Part shown: piece after piece, positions 24,331 to 36,068 of the stretch
How the letters are laid out: the number at the start of each line of letters is the position of its first letter
Numbering within the stretch: the stretch's first letter is position 1
Source of the DNA: Spodoptera frugiperda
Taxonomy: Eukaryota > Arthropoda > Insecta > Lepidoptera > Noctuidae
Length of the DNA stretch: 64,000 nt
Assembly (NCBI RefSeq): GCF_023101765.2
Contig: NC_064214.1
Location: 11,352,001 to 11,416,000, forward strand
Direction of reading: 5' to 3'
Translations under genes and position numbers: made by a program
Notes under the pieces: generated by a model
What the model saw: only the letters and a program-made list of their open reading frames with translations
Database searches by the model: none
Told to the model about the DNA's origin: nothing

Positions 24331-24534
24331 TAAGACACGTAATGCCACTGTACAATATACACCCACTTTTCACCATTTGTATTATAAGTCTTATGTAATA
24401 GGAAACGAGCTTGTTGCCATATATCGAACAAAATTCCAGACTCCGTGCTTCTACTGAGAAATTTCCAAAAAACCCAGCAATAGTTTGGCTGACCCGGAAA
24501 TCAAACCCACTCAAGCAACAAGACAGTCTATACA
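24331..24534 (-). repeat. tRNA-derived SINE family B, copy 1
   Basis: Read on the minus strand: tRNA-like head, then TTCTCAGTAGAAGCACGGAG, TCTGGAATTTTGTTCG, ATATGGCAACAAGC, TACAAATGGTGAAAAGTGGG. The same order occurs at 30726-31000 and 34497-34845. The 87-codon open frame overlying it is not a gene. Confidence 0.75.
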
Positions 24535-24730
24535 TATTTAATTAATGATACTTTAAAAACACATAAATCGGTTCACATTAAAATAATGGCAAACAAAAGG
24601 TATTCAAAATAAACCGTGAAAAGTATTCGAAACAATTTCGAAGAATTACAAAACAAATAAACCTCTTAAAGAGAAAATCGTCAAACTCAGAACACTGCAA
24701 ACGTAAGCAGCTTATCAAGGGGCATCATAC

Positions 24731-24925
24731 TCATAAAACAAAATACTCTTTGAAAACAAGCAACGAAAACAATTCTATGGAAAAATCCCGTAAGATTGAT
24801 GTAAATTGACATATTTCCCTATCTAAACGTTCGGGTTGAAGGCTGCCTGTCAACCGTCGACTGCTCCTATGTGGGATGAACAGAGACCCGTGTCTTCTGA
24901 ACATTTTACACGGCTTTTGCATCAA
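24731..24925 (-). other. Weak coding-like stretch
   Basis: About 100 bp within a 64-codon minus-strand frame (MFRRHGSLFIPHRSSRR...) is more GC-rich and amino-acid-balanced than its surroundings, with a TTCAG acceptor-like site. I do not recognise it; it may be a chance frame. Confidence 0.15.
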
Positions 24926-26434
24926 TATTAAACCGTTCGGTGACCCTGTTCCATCGGGTTAGGGAAAATTAGAAAAGGTCAATGACATCGTGGTAATTGT
25001 TCGGAAAATCGATTACAATACTAAGGAAAATACAAAAACATTGATTGTTTTCTTTGAAGGAATTACTTGAATGTATATTATTAGAAGTCTCTTGTATATA
25101 TGTATATTGACAAAATAACTGGAAGGTTTAAGTTCTTAGTCGGAATTTGTACAATGCTACATTCATTCATGAAGATTGCACCAATGAACAATGGAGCGCA
25201 GCGAAGCCACAATAATTTCCTCGAGACACCGAATATTAAAACAAATGAAAAGTAGATGATATAGAAATGTGAACTTTATTATGAAGTGCATAGTATGGTG
25301 TATTGACTAACAGAGATTACGTCCTGTCTCTATCAAAAAAATATGTAATACTCTACAATATGTAACAATAATTTTATTGAAATGTTCAATTCATTTCAAC
25401 CAATGAGTTTTAATTCATATTTAAGTGCGAAAGAGAACACTCCTTGATTTATACGTAACATGAAATACAGTCTACATCAATTTATCTTTTCAATTTACTC
25501 AAAACACTTAGTTATAACAGTAGTGTAAGCCATACAAAATAGATCTTCCTTTAGCGTAAAATCAAGATAATTTAATACTGAAATCTATCTCTTACATCTG
25601 TTCCTAGAATTTAATTAATTAATACCTAAACAATTCATACCCACATCCCCTATATTAACACAAAACTGACAGACTTCAAATAATTGTACGTTTAATAAAC
25701 GTTTATAAAGCTAGACAAGCTTTGAGTATTAACTCTAAGAATTTGTTTAATTACCTTCTATTGTTTATATATTTTTAGCTGCAAATACGACAAAAGGTGC
25801 CCAAAATAAATATACTTCTTGATATTTTCTGAAAATTCTCAGTAATAGTGTCAAGTTTACCGAAATTGTATACAATTCTCCAAATATCCGTCGATCCTTT
25901 ATTTTAGTTTTCATCCTTGAACGGTATACAAAATGTGTTCGAAAAAAACTTAATCATGATAACTTATTTTCTTTTAAAACAAAAAAAGGGGGAAACGCGG
26001 AAATATGACGAAAAATAACTTCGTCCAAAAAATTTTAATTTCCGGCCCGATCTATCAAAAAGTAACCGATGTCATTTATGTAATAATTATTTAATGTTAG
26101 TATAGGAAAAGTCATTTCCTATTGAGTTTAATTTTCTTTTAACCAAACTGGGTCAGTTGCTGTTGACTTCGCACGTTACAAATGAACTTAGTACAACGTT
26201 ATCAATATTAGCATTCCGAGTTCGTCTTGTCAAGTAAATAAAATTGAACGGAGCAATTTATTGCGATACTTTAGACGTAGAGTGTAAGAATAAAGAATGT
26301 TTAAAGAAATTATACTGTATTTAGAACCTTATTAAACTGTATTTAAGGCATGTTATGGAAAGTAGGCATGTCATGGTATCATGGAAAAGGAATAGGTACT
26401 TCATTTAAAATGAAGAAACTGACAGATTTATATC
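24926..26434. other. Intergenic, nothing recognised
   Basis: Very AT-rich; no supported feature. Confidence 0.45.
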
Positions 26435-26458
26435 GCTTTGATAGTTAACTATCAAAGC
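26435..26458. repeat. Perfect 24-bp palindrome
   Basis: A gapless palindrome starting GCTTTGATAG and centred on GTTAAC. It could be a small MITE scar or a dimeric binding site; nothing nearby decides. Confidence 0.8.
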
Positions 26459-26504
26459 ATGAAAATTGACATTAGTTATAAAGTTGCAATAAATATATAC
26501 AGTC

Positions 26505-26587
26505 GCTACAGCTCTGTCGTAGCAATACGACGCGAGCAGTAAGGACACTAAAAATGTATTGCATATATGCGACACAGACGGTTAAAG
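26505..26587. mobile_element. piggyBac-type MITE, right-hand part
   Basis: Ends CGGTTAAAGGG directly followed by TTAA. It shares GCAATACG and CATATATGCGACACAG with the more complete copy at 38608-38813. The left terminus is not recognisable. Confidence 0.55.
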
Positions 26588-28141
26588 GGTTAACGACTAT
26601 TTAATTAGTAATAGTTTAAAAAATAACAATAATTAGATACTTAACATGTAAAATATTAACAAATTTGCAAACAATTTTGCAATACTTAGATAAAACTATT
26701 TTTAGCTCATCCTACATTAAAACGCGCTTTATACGCAGACTAATTAATAGTGCGTCTACATAAATATATTCACACCTACACATAACGGTACTAAGCAGAG
26801 GTTAACACTACATCATAGAGGCGGGCGATTAATTGATGAAGATTGATCAACACCATTAACTAATGAGCGGCACTCCGTCTTTCCCGACAGATAATCTGAT
26901 TTTACACTATGTACAGTATCGTTAAGCCTTACGAGATTATTGGTTTTAACAGATTTAAAAACATATTATAAAATTTTCTGGTATTATTTAAATGTTGGAT
27001 AATAAATATTCATTACATCAATAGAGATAGAGTAAGACTAGATATCATCAATAGAGTAAGACTTGATAACCGCTGAAGCTGGACTATAGGTCTCCTATGT
27101 ATAAGGTGATTGGTATCAACCACGGCTTTAATTGAAAAATTTAATTAACTGGTCCAGGATACGAAATTTCTTCACTATTGTAATCTTCAAACACACACTT
27201 CTTGGTAAGTGTGTAGTGGCTATTTAAAGTTCCTTATATAAGGCGTGTTTGTTATAACCTCCACGCTTAGCGCATGGCGGTGGGCTTGAATATCGCAGTT
27301 TAAAAGGTTCGAGTTCATAAGAGTGCGTATCTGCCCATTCTCTTTTGACGGCGTGTAATCCCTTGGTCAGTTAATTACACCCGCAGAAAGAATAAGTAAC
27401 ACAAAATACTCAAACAAAAAAAGATTAACCCAATCATAAAAAATCATGATTCGACACAGAAATAGGAAATATAACGCTTATATCTTAAATCTCAGGTTTC
27501 ATATTCGAAAAACAAACAAATGTGGTATTTACGTCCATTTCTTTTGTTAACATTGAGTGTAACATTATAATAAATGCGTTATATGATCAAATTGTCATAT
27601 CTGTAATACTGTAATGTTGTTCTCACACATTTATGAACAAAAATGTGACCATGGCCGTTGAAATCTGGTTAAAACATCGGTAACTTAAAAAAATCTCATG
27701 TTGTACAAATTATGGTTCATGTTTCTCTGAAACTTAAATTCGAAAGTAACAAAACCTTTTTTAGATTTATTTACAGGTATATAAGAATATTTTTATTACC
27801 CATGTTCACTATTTGTTCTTTCTTTCCGGGAATCAATATAGTAATATTTAATAAGTGTAGTATTTCTCAAATGACTTAATTTCTCTTTGAAATCTGAATA
27901 CCATCATAAAATTGAAACTAAATAAATTAAAATATTATTAAGTGAAATCCTTTTGGAACTGAGGAAATAATATTTCCTTCTGAGTAACCATTAAAAACGG
28001 ATTGATGCTTTCCTGGAACTCTTTTTCATTAGTAAGTCAGTTTATAATATAATTTTGCAGGAATTTAATAACAACCAACTAGTTGTATATTAAAATGTAT
28101 CGGATAAAATTTCAATAAATAAAAATATTTATTTATTTATA
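26588..28141. other. Intergenic, nothing recognised
   Basis: No supported feature. Confidence 0.45.
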
Positions 28142-28828
28142 AAGGGTGTCCCAACAAGAACGCAAGATTTAAATTTTAAATAAAACGCAGATATTTTAAA
28201 AAAAATCGTGAAAGCTTTATAATATCGTAAAGTAGAGAGTATGAGGTTATCTATGGAACAATACATCGGGCAGATGGCTGCCGCTGGTTTGCTGAAACAT
28301 ACGCGATCTTTTAATGAAATTTTCAATGATCGTTTTGCATAAATGATGCGGTATTTCATAAATACAGCGTCCAATTTCCTTCTAAGGCTTGAGTGGTCGT
28401 CGGCTTACTCGCATAAACCATCGACTTCAAGAAACCCCAAAGAAAAAAGTCTAATGTTGATAAATCACATGATTAAGGCGACCAATTCTGGTCTCCAAAA
28501 CGTGAAATAACACGACCGGGACATGACTGATGCAGCAATTTAATTGTTTCTCTGGTTGTATGACATGTGGCGCTATCTTGTTGAAACCACATGCCCTCCA
28601 AATCCATTTTTTTAATTCGAGGTACGAAACAACTGGTTAGCATTTTACGATACCGAACACTATGATTGACTGTTTGCGCTTGACCTGCTTAATTTTCAAT
28701 CGTGTAGCGCTCCATTTTTACTAACCTCGTACCTTATACTAACAAAAAATAACACTTGTTCAAATGTCAAACAATGACCCTTCGAATGCCGCCAAATTTA
28801 AATCTTGCGTTCTTGTTGGGACACCCGT
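28142..28828 (-). mobile_element. Tc1/mariner-type transposon, deletion derivative
   Basis: Nearly perfect inverted ends of about 35 bp, starting AAGGGTGTCCCAACAAGAAC on the left and its counterpart on the right. TA dinucleotides flank both sides (28140-28141 and 28829-28830), the target duplication of the IS630/Tc1/mariner superfamily. Length is 687 bp against about 1.3 kb for an autonomous element, so it is an internally deleted copy. Confidence 0.9.
28144..28715 (-). pseudogene. Transposase remnant, internally deleted
   Basis: The minus strand opens at 28715 with MERYTIEN, a typical transposase start, and then runs in the same frame straight into the C-terminal half. The DNA-binding domain and first catalytic aspartate are missing. 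The rest shows WFQQDSATCH, which contains the second catalytic D. Further on is DLSTLDFFLWGFLKSMVYA, the region of the third catalytic acid. There are stops after IEN and after NWSP, and a frameshift beyond TTTQALE; the final 81 codons continue in another frame into the terminal repeat. These motifs identify the Tc1/mariner superfamily, in a lineage common in insects. The remnant cannot make a working enzyme. Confidence 0.85.
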
Positions 28829-30259
28829 TACTTTACACACACATAAACACATTTCATTGTAATAATAATTAGAGTTCAATGGGTGGTCTTATCACGCACG
28901 GTCATTTCTTCCATACAACCATTGAATGATTTTTTTAAATGATCTGGAAATAGGCAGTGCTTATTCATAACTTTTAAAAGACCACTAAAAAACTGCAGCA
29001 TCTACGAAAACAAATTCTTGTTTACCATACATAAATTCAGCTCAACATTTTTATATAAATAAACAAAAGCAGAGCTTCCCATTACAAATATCGACGCGAC
29101 ACAGAGTTACAAGGGAAAATTCCATCGTAAAATATTTGGGGCGTCAGCGAAAAAATTAAATGACACGGTCATATACGGGGGGGGGGGGCGAAATGAAAGA
29201 GTCAAGTTGTTAAAGAGATTATCCGTTGTATATTGTACTCGGATGTGTGAACCAGCATGACGTATGTGTTGGTTTAAAAAATCTGTGTAACATACATAAA
29301 TATTTGATAAGTGCTGTTGATACTGTTTGCCTTGTAAAAATTGTGTCGTTAGGACAAAAATTTGTTATTTTACAGCCATTTTAATGTCGATTTTGAGAAT
29401 TTACGGTTTAAAACATAGGTGTAATTGATATTTACAGTTTTAATGGCTTCTACGGGCAATTTAACTGCACTAGGAATCGAAAACGTCCAAGAAAATTGTG
29501 ATAATAATATCAATGAATGTGTTATGGGCTTTCCAAGAAGTAACATGAAGAAATATTATGAACCAATTAGTTAGTAAATTAAATAAAAGTTCCAAAAATC
29601 GTCTCCAATATTATCACAGTGATCGATACGTTTACCTAGTACCCACAACGTTACATACATTATTTCTCTCCGGACCACAAGAAATACAATATTACCTTCT
29701 CCAGGAAAAACAAGGGTATTACTAAGTTCCTCTGATCCCATTGTGACAATATTTATGAGGTTGTCAATTCTCCTGTATCTTAGCACTAAGATCAGCAAAA
29801 TATTTAGACAAATTCTGACGGAAGAATTTGGACTCTTGCCAAAAACTACCGTGTTTTATTAAGTAGACACCGTGTCTAAGAATCTTCACTCATGTCATTA
29901 ACCTCCTGTCATATTTTGATGGAATATTTTAACGTCTACGATGCTAACAGGTCTGAGATTAATAGTCACTTGTCATCATATACATAAATTGGGTTTTAAT
30001 TTGACTGTATACGGAGTCACAACATCAATTCAGTACACCACTTTGTACATTAAGTTTTATTTAAGTATTTCATACGCTGTTTAGTATTTTTTCATGAGTT
30101 GTATTTCTACTATGTTGTATGCTACCTTTCGCATAAAAAGCTACAGATACTCTATTTCTAATAACCACCGTAACACACGAGTTTAAACCTTTCACCAAAA
30201 TGCTATTATGACCTTGGTATTGAAATCAAAAATGGTTTTTAACAATCACTACAAAATAT
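28829..30259. other. Intergenic, includes a 12-base G run
   Basis: A run of 12 G at 29177-29188 is the only notable feature. The 75-codon open frame at 29571-29798 has no supporting evidence. Confidence 0.45.
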
Positions 30260-30428
30260 CATCAATATCAGAAGGCTTAGTACGAGTTTATTTTACGTTT
30301 AACGAGATCGAAACGAAAGCGGGTTCCGCGTTTTGATTAGTTGGTTTATTCGAGCCGACCAATCAGAACGCCGAACGCACTCTCGTTTCGATTACTTTAT
30401 ACGTAAAGCAAACTCATACTAAAGGTAC
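30260..30428. mobile_element. Palindromic MITE P, copy 1
   Basis: Almost the whole unit folds back. It starts CTTAGTACGAGTTTATTTTA, has GTTTAACGAGATCGAAACGA, a centre with GACCAATCAGAACGCCGAAC, and ends GCAAACTCATACTAAAGGTA followed by CTG. A full consensus end appears to be CAGTACCCTTAGTACGAG. Class uncertain. Confidence 0.75.
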
Positions 30429-30725
30429 TGTAAACTATAACACAAACAGTAATACAATGTAATAAACTTTACATATACATAAAGAAGCATGTTCCATATT
30501 CGCGATAGGAACCTCGAGGGAGCTCAATCCCGGCTTCAGTATGAGCAATGAGTTTCACTACGATAGATAGGTCTCGTTTTTGTTCCTGACGTGATCCGCA
30601 TGCTATTTAAAAGTTTGTAAAATGTGTTTTCTCTTTTTTATCGTTGTGTTTGTTTGTGTGGTATTTAAAGATAAGTCATTTGATTTTACAAACTTTAAAA
30701 TACATATAATATAATAGACGAGATC

Positions 30726-31000
30726 GTTGGTCGAGTGATCACAAATGGGACTACCAAGCAAGGGGTCGGGTTTAATTTTCGGGTCGGGCAAAGTAGCCCA
30801 GGCTTTTGTCGGTTTTTCGAAAAATTCTCAGTAATAGCACGGAGTCTGGAATTGTGCAAAGTATATGGCAAGTATGCCTATAGTATATGGCAATAGATTC
30901 ATAAAAGATAAAAAATGGTGAAAAGTGGGCGTACATTGTACAGTGGCATTATGTGCCGTAGTGTGCTTCTCTGCCTACCTCTTCGAGGATAAAAAACAAC
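30726..31000 (+). repeat. tRNA-derived SINE family B, copy 2
   Basis: Head GGTCGAGTGATCACAAATGG and GGGTCGGGTTTAATTTTCGG (a mutated B box), then AGCACGGAGTCTGGAATTGT, GGTGAAAAGTGGGCGTACAT, and tail TCTGCCTACCTCTTCGAGGA with TAAAA. This copy shows the whole unit. A short internal duplication of AGTATATGGCA is present. Confidence 0.8.
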
Positions 31001-31744
31001 TTTTCATTTGATGAGAATTCGCAGTTTTTAAGGGTTTGTATATTTTACGTTAATTCAAAAGTTCAATAAAAATTTGGTAATTCCAAACTTAGACAGATAG
31101 AATATTCGAATTCAAATATTTCGATATAATATTGTATGTACCTAAAAATCTGTTTATAAGCTGTAAACAGCGAAATATGATTCATAATAAAAATAAATAA
31201 CACATCAAAGGTTTTGTATAAAAAGTTTCATTTCAAATAAATACCTGTATTTACACTTTTTTAATATAAAAAAGGGCAGATGTTACAAACACACTTTACA
31301 TAAAAAAGAAATCTGAGTTAGCTTTGTATAAATTTATTTCATATTTCATTCTTGGACATAACATGTTTTAATGGACTTTGACCTTTAAAGGTTTCGTATT
31401 AAAATACATTTTTAATTAACGATACCAACAAGATTAGCTGGAGGCTATCCGATAGATAATATACCTATTTTATTAAAAATTAATTTGCAAAACAGAGTTA
31501 TTGTTTTTGAAGAATTTTATTCTCTTTTTGGATTAATAGGACGCCCCAAGGGAAGCACTACTGGAATATTTTAATGAAGCAATCCAAATTTCTGGGAAAA
31601 TTGTTTGAAAACCTTAATTACGAAGTTGGGTGGATTTGGTTTAGCTACTAATATAACAAGGTATGTTTTCTTGGGATATGTAACGTAAACTGTTTTTATA
31701 TTAGGCTCTTGAGTAATAAAAACGTTTGTTACAACCACTTTTTA
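31001..31744. other. Intergenic, nothing recognised
   Basis: AT-rich; no supported feature. Confidence 0.45.
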
Positions 31745-31986
31745 CCATAATCAGTACCATTAGTACGAGTTTGCTTTACGTTTAACGAGATAGAAATGTG
31801 CTTTGATTGGCCAGCGCGATTGAACTAACCAATCAGAGCACCGAACGCGGCTTGTTTCGATTATTTGAAACGTGAAGTAAACGCATACTAAGGGTACTGA
31901 TTGGCCGGCGCGAATGAACCAACCAATCACAGCGCCGAACATGCTCTCGTTTAACGTAAAGAAAACTCGTGCTTAGGGTACAGTTA
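31745..31986. mobile_element. Palindromic MITE P, tandem 1.5 copies
   Basis: From CAGTACCATTAGTACGAG a complete unit runs to ACTAAGGGTACTG near 31902. It is followed at once by the right half of a second unit (ATTGGCCGGCGCGAATGAAC to CTTAGGGTACAG). Both halves carry CCAATCA and GCGCCGAAC-type sequence. The two 60-70-codon minus-strand frames over it are not genes. Confidence 0.75.
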
Positions 31987-32600
31987 TATCCAGTCCCACG
32001 TAATACAGTTGAGGTTGTCACATAGACGCAAGTTGAAATCTCCAATTACCTGTACGGTTAGAAATTTCCCAGAAACAAAAATAAATCTTAATGATGCTCT
32101 GCTCAATTTAGGAATTTAACCCCTGAATTTAGAGCCTGAGCTCAACTGTCGCGTAATAGTGACAAGTTTATCAACTAGGCAGCTAAATATTATTTCATTA
32201 ATTTAATTATATGGCCGAGTACATAATAGTATAAACGGTATATATAAGTATATATAGGTAAATGTGCCTTGGTTGTTTATAAAAAACACTGCTAGCATTG
32301 GTTTAATTTATGGAATCCTCCATTTTTACGAAGCATGTGAAAACATAAATTTAGGAGGGGTTCACTATAAATTGTAAATAAAATACTAGTGTGCTTTACA
32401 TACATATATACGAGAATGAACACAATTTCCTGTTTTAGCACCTATACTAGCATAGTTTAGTAGAAATAAAACGTACAATGCATATTATATATTGAATATT
32501 TTTTTTAAATTGCATTTTATTTCAAATGAGAAGAGTTTTTGAATTAAAATGAACAATGTGTATGAATAGGGAATGAATATTATAATTATCTTGGTAAAAA
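31987..32600. other. Intergenic, nothing recognised
   Basis: No supported feature. Confidence 0.45.
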
Positions 32601-32830
32601 ACCATATCTATACTCCAAATATTCAGTTTGTTTCTTGATTTTTATGAACGCGCTAATCTCTAGAACTACTGGTCCGATTTGAATAATTATTTTTGTGTTG
32701 AATAGTCCTTTTATTGATAAAGATTATAAGCTATACAACATCACATTACAATCAATAGGAGCCGAGCTGAGAGGGCAAAACCGCGAGAAAATAGATAAAA
32801 AATAATGTATGTCCTTTGTTTAGTTTCACA
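32601..32830 (+). repeat. Moth dispersed repeat, Helitron-associated type
   Basis: GAACGCGCTAATCTCTAGAA, CTACTGGTCCGATTTGAATA and TCAATAGGAGCCGAGCTGAG form a recognisable order for a common lepidopteran repeat whose complete copies end in CTAG. Boundaries are approximate. Confidence 0.55.
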
Positions 32831-33109
32831 AGTTTCATCTTAAATTAACATTTTCATATAAATTAGTCAGAAAAAAACTAATTAAATTTTTGGCGATAAA
32901 ACTTTTAAAACACATTTTTATTTTAAAACCCCGTTGCTTCTTTGAATAAATTAAAATTTAACTTTTAAATTTATTTAAACGTTTATTACTTAAAAATGCA
33001 ATTAGATGAATTTTTGTCTTAAAAAGTTTCTAAATTATTTTCATAATGACATTTTAATTGTAATCAAGACTAATATAAAAAGACATAAGAGATAAGAGAT
33101 ATATTAACT

Positions 33110-33290
33110 GATTTAAAAAAGGAGGCTCTCAGTTTGACCTGTATGTATGTATATTTGTGCACGATTATATCGAGTTAGGCTGAACCGATTTTGATGCGGT
33201 TTTCATAGTATTTTTCTTAGGAATAGGTTTTAGTGATATTACCTGACATAAAAAAATGGAGGCGGTAAAGATAATTGAAAAGGATTCCCA
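33110..33290 (+). repeat. Moth dispersed repeat family 3, copy 3
   Basis: AAAAAAGGAGGCTCTCAG, GGCTGAACCGATTTTGATGC, GGTTTTCATAGTATTT and GGAGGCGGTAAAGATAATTG match the 9205 copy and the 23723 fragment. Confidence 0.65.
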
Positions 33291-33726
33291 TTTCCAAAAA
33301 AAAATATCTTATAGATTACCGAACACATAAATAAATCAGTAGCAACAACACGCTCTTTAACGTTCAACATTAATTAAACTTTAAAACAACAAACAAAAGG
33401 TTCAATATACGCTGTAGAACAATATTTACAACGGCGACGTCCCATCAATATTCCTGTTTTAATATCGGACGTATAAAGGATCCATTTTGTTCGTTCGATG
33501 GCAATAAGGATGGCTAACGTATAGCCAGCTCATAGGATTTGTGACGTTATTGATAGGGCTATAGAAAGCATAATCCTATTACTGATGTTAAAGGATTTTA
33601 ACAATAGTTTATTTTAATAAAATATATTTTATACTATTTATAATATTTATTTATTTTTATACTATTTTCTGAACCAACATAGTTTATGAGGTGCCTAATT
33701 ATCAGCGGTTACCGTAACCTCAGGGT

Positions 33727-33955
33727 GCTTTTCCACTAGAAAAGTGCTATGCTACGTGTCTTTGGATGCGTTTGGCTTCCAATCATATTCATTGGTACCC
33801 ATAGCATAGCACTGGTGGAAACGGACTCAGCTAAGCTATGTTTTTTTTTTTTTATAAGGAAAGATGGGTGTTATAGATGTGAGCTAAATATATAATTATA
33901 AGCTATAGATATACTATCTCATGGGAACGCAGACGAAACCGCTGGCAGAAGCTAG
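33727..33955 (+). mobile_element. MITE Q copy 1 plus a CTAG-ended repeat tail
   Basis: Up to about 33838, GTGCTTTTCCACTAGAAAAG and CATAGCACTGGTGGAAACGG form imperfect inverted arms, with GCTATGCTACGTG inside; a second copy is at 54117. A T run of 14 follows, and then a separate tail ending GCTGGCAGAAGCTAG before T, as in the Helitron-like repeats. Confidence 0.6.
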
Positions 33956-34496
33956 TTAACACTTTAAACGCCACGGGGGTCACCGGTGACCGACGTTAGC
34001 GGAGGATTTGCTTTCAACAGTTTTCTATTGGCAGTCAAAGACTTAATAGTATTTTTGTTAATTGGACCATCAAATCAAAGTAACAAAAGTTTTCCAAGTA
34101 TGTTAAAGTTCCCATAAGTTGTTAAGTTCCCATAAGTTCGTGTAACCGGCCGGCAAACACGTACTTATAACAATGTACAAGTAAGAACTTTAATGTTGTT
34201 AATAGTGGAACACTTTGTTAAATCTTTACTTCGCTTGGGGCCAGAATAGTTTTCGTCTAACTACGAAGGTTCGATGTGGGAATTTAAGTTGAAATTCTCA
34301 ATTTGTTATTCGACGAAACTAGAAAGGAGCATGTAACTACTTGTGGTACAATCTTATTAATTAAGTAGACATATAGCCCAAGAATTAGCTACTGTATACT
34401 GATATATTTTAGACGTCGTAACAGATTAAGATCATTAATAATTAAAACCCTATAAATACCTATACTTTAACATATATGTGGTGTATATATTGAAAA
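33956..34496. other. Intergenic, nothing recognised
   Basis: A short GC-rich palindrome GGGTCACCGGTGACC lies near 33977. No gene. Confidence 0.45.
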
Positions 34497-34845
34497 GAAA
34501 CCAAGGCAGAGGTGCACATTATGGCACGTAATGCTGCTTTACCTACAATTGTAATAGAACAAAATGCCGTACAACTACTTTTCACCATTTGTGTTATAAG
34601 TCTCATGTAATGTTGGTGAGCCTATTGCCATATACTGGGCACAATTTCAAACTCCGAGCTGCTACGGAATTTTAGAAAAACCGAAAACAGCCCAGTATTA
34701 CATTGCCCGACCGGGGAATCGATCCCGAGACCCCTTGTCCCGAAAAAGCCCAATGACACTTTGCCCGGGAATGGAACTCGATACCCCTTGTCCGGCAGTC
34801 GCACTTGCGACCACTCGACCAACGAGACAGTCTCTCCTATAACAA
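34497..34845 (-). repeat. tRNA-derived SINE family B, copy 3
   Basis: On the minus strand the head reads GGTCGAGTGGTCGCAAGTGC, then CGACTGCCGGACAAGGGGTA. Two B-box-like blocks occur because part of the head is duplicated (CCCGGGCAAAGTGTCATTGG, then GGGATCGATTCCCCGGTCGG). The body and the tail TGTGCACCTCTGCCTTGG follow. The 73- and 82-codon frames over it are not genes. Confidence 0.8.
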
Positions 34846-35459
34846 GCTTTTGAACCAAACTCAAAGGCATTAATTCTAGCTACAGAGACATGTATAGTTC
34901 GTGTCAAATTGCCTAACATATAGCTTACCTACAAACGACGATTTATCTACGTTGCACGAGCCCTAGTTTTCATCCGTCAACTGTTACATAAAACCTCCGT
35001 GCAGGATAAACACTATTTTTTATTTTATTTTTGTTTACTCTGTGAGACGTGTTTACTTAACCTGTACTGGCCGCTTTATATTGCGTTTGAATATCGAATA
35101 CAGTTTTTTTTTTATATAAAAAAATCTGTTGATTGGATCGCTGAAGGTTTAAAAAGTTTGTTGTGTTCTGAGCTGTTGTTTTAGTAGATGGGTAGGTAGA
35201 AGTGTGTACTTAGTATTAATAATGATCAAACGTTGATGAGATACGAAATATTTGATACTTGTTTACAAAACATCCACATTATAAGGCAAAATTTGTTTTC
35301 TTTAACTAAAGAAAAGGTATCTCGCAAAACATTTCAATTATATAAATGTTTCATTTAGATAACAAAGACTAAACATTTTACTCCTATTTTTTGTAACTAT
35401 CATCTTCACGCAGCACTAAAAAGGTTTTCATTATTTTTTTATATTATATATTAAACTCA
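34846..35459. other. Intergenic, nothing recognised
   Basis: No supported feature. Confidence 0.45.
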
Positions 35460-35760
35460 TAAACGCGTCCCTACCCTTTAAAGGCTCATCGCGTAATCAC
35501 CAAAGCCCTGACCAGTTCAAACCGGCACAAATCCAGCAAAAACCGGTTTTAAATTAGCACGCACACCACGTGTGCCTAGCTCATTGTCCCGGCCAATCCC
35601 GTCCCTTCCCCATGCATATTAATGGCTGCAAAGGCCAAATAAAAATATGGCCTACGTGTAAATTGTTTCATTTACTATAGACTTATCACCTTAATTGTTC
35701 ACGTGAGGCCATAATTTTGTTTTAATTTGTGATCTAACGTTAATTAATGTGACACTTATT
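35460..35760. other. Motif-rich block, possible cis-regulatory region
   Basis: More balanced in base composition than its neighbours and without repeats. It contains the 12-bp palindrome AAAACCGGTTTT (35539-35550), which fits the Grainyhead consensus, an ACCACGTGTG E-box type site, CATGCATATTAATG and TTCACGTGAGG. The regulatory role is inference only. Confidence 0.3.
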
Positions 35761-35784
35761 AGGAGATGTAAGATAATATATAAT

Positions 35785-36068
35785 ATCCTCATCATCATCA
35801 TCATCATCAGCCTGTTTTACATAGGCATTTGACATAGGCCTCTCCTCATATATAATAGATAATATCTACAAATAGCTTCACTAGAGGACTGACCGACAGA
35901 CAGACATTTTGTTTTCTTTATATTGTAATATTTGCTTTGACGTTTAAAAGTGCCTTCCTGGTATATTTGAAATAAATAAATTTGACTTTGACTTTGATCA
36001 ATAGTAATTTTACCGTAATATGCACCTCTGTCTATCCTTTCGGGGATAAAAGGCCTGACGTTGTTTTC
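35785..36068 (+). repeat. LINE 3' relics and SINE B tail fragment
   Basis: A CATCATCATCATCATCAGCC block with CATTTGACATAGGCCTCTCC resembles one LINE tail. At 35930-36000, TTTGAAATAAATAAATTTGA followed by CTTTGACTTTGA is the repeat-type tail of another LINE. At 36020-36065, TGCACCTCTGTCTATCC and TCGGGGATAAAAGG form the end of SINE family B. Confidence 0.6.

Noticed and set aside
31760..32045. 60- and 70-codon minus-strand frames with similar peptides
   Set aside because: Similarity arises from the tandem palindromic MITE, not from duplicated genes.
34622..34919. Two overlapping minus-strand open frames of 73-82 codons
   Set aside because: Both run through a SINE family B copy.
35790..35815. 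CRISPR-like CAT repeats
   Set aside because: Simple trinucleotide run belonging to a LINE tail; no spacers.
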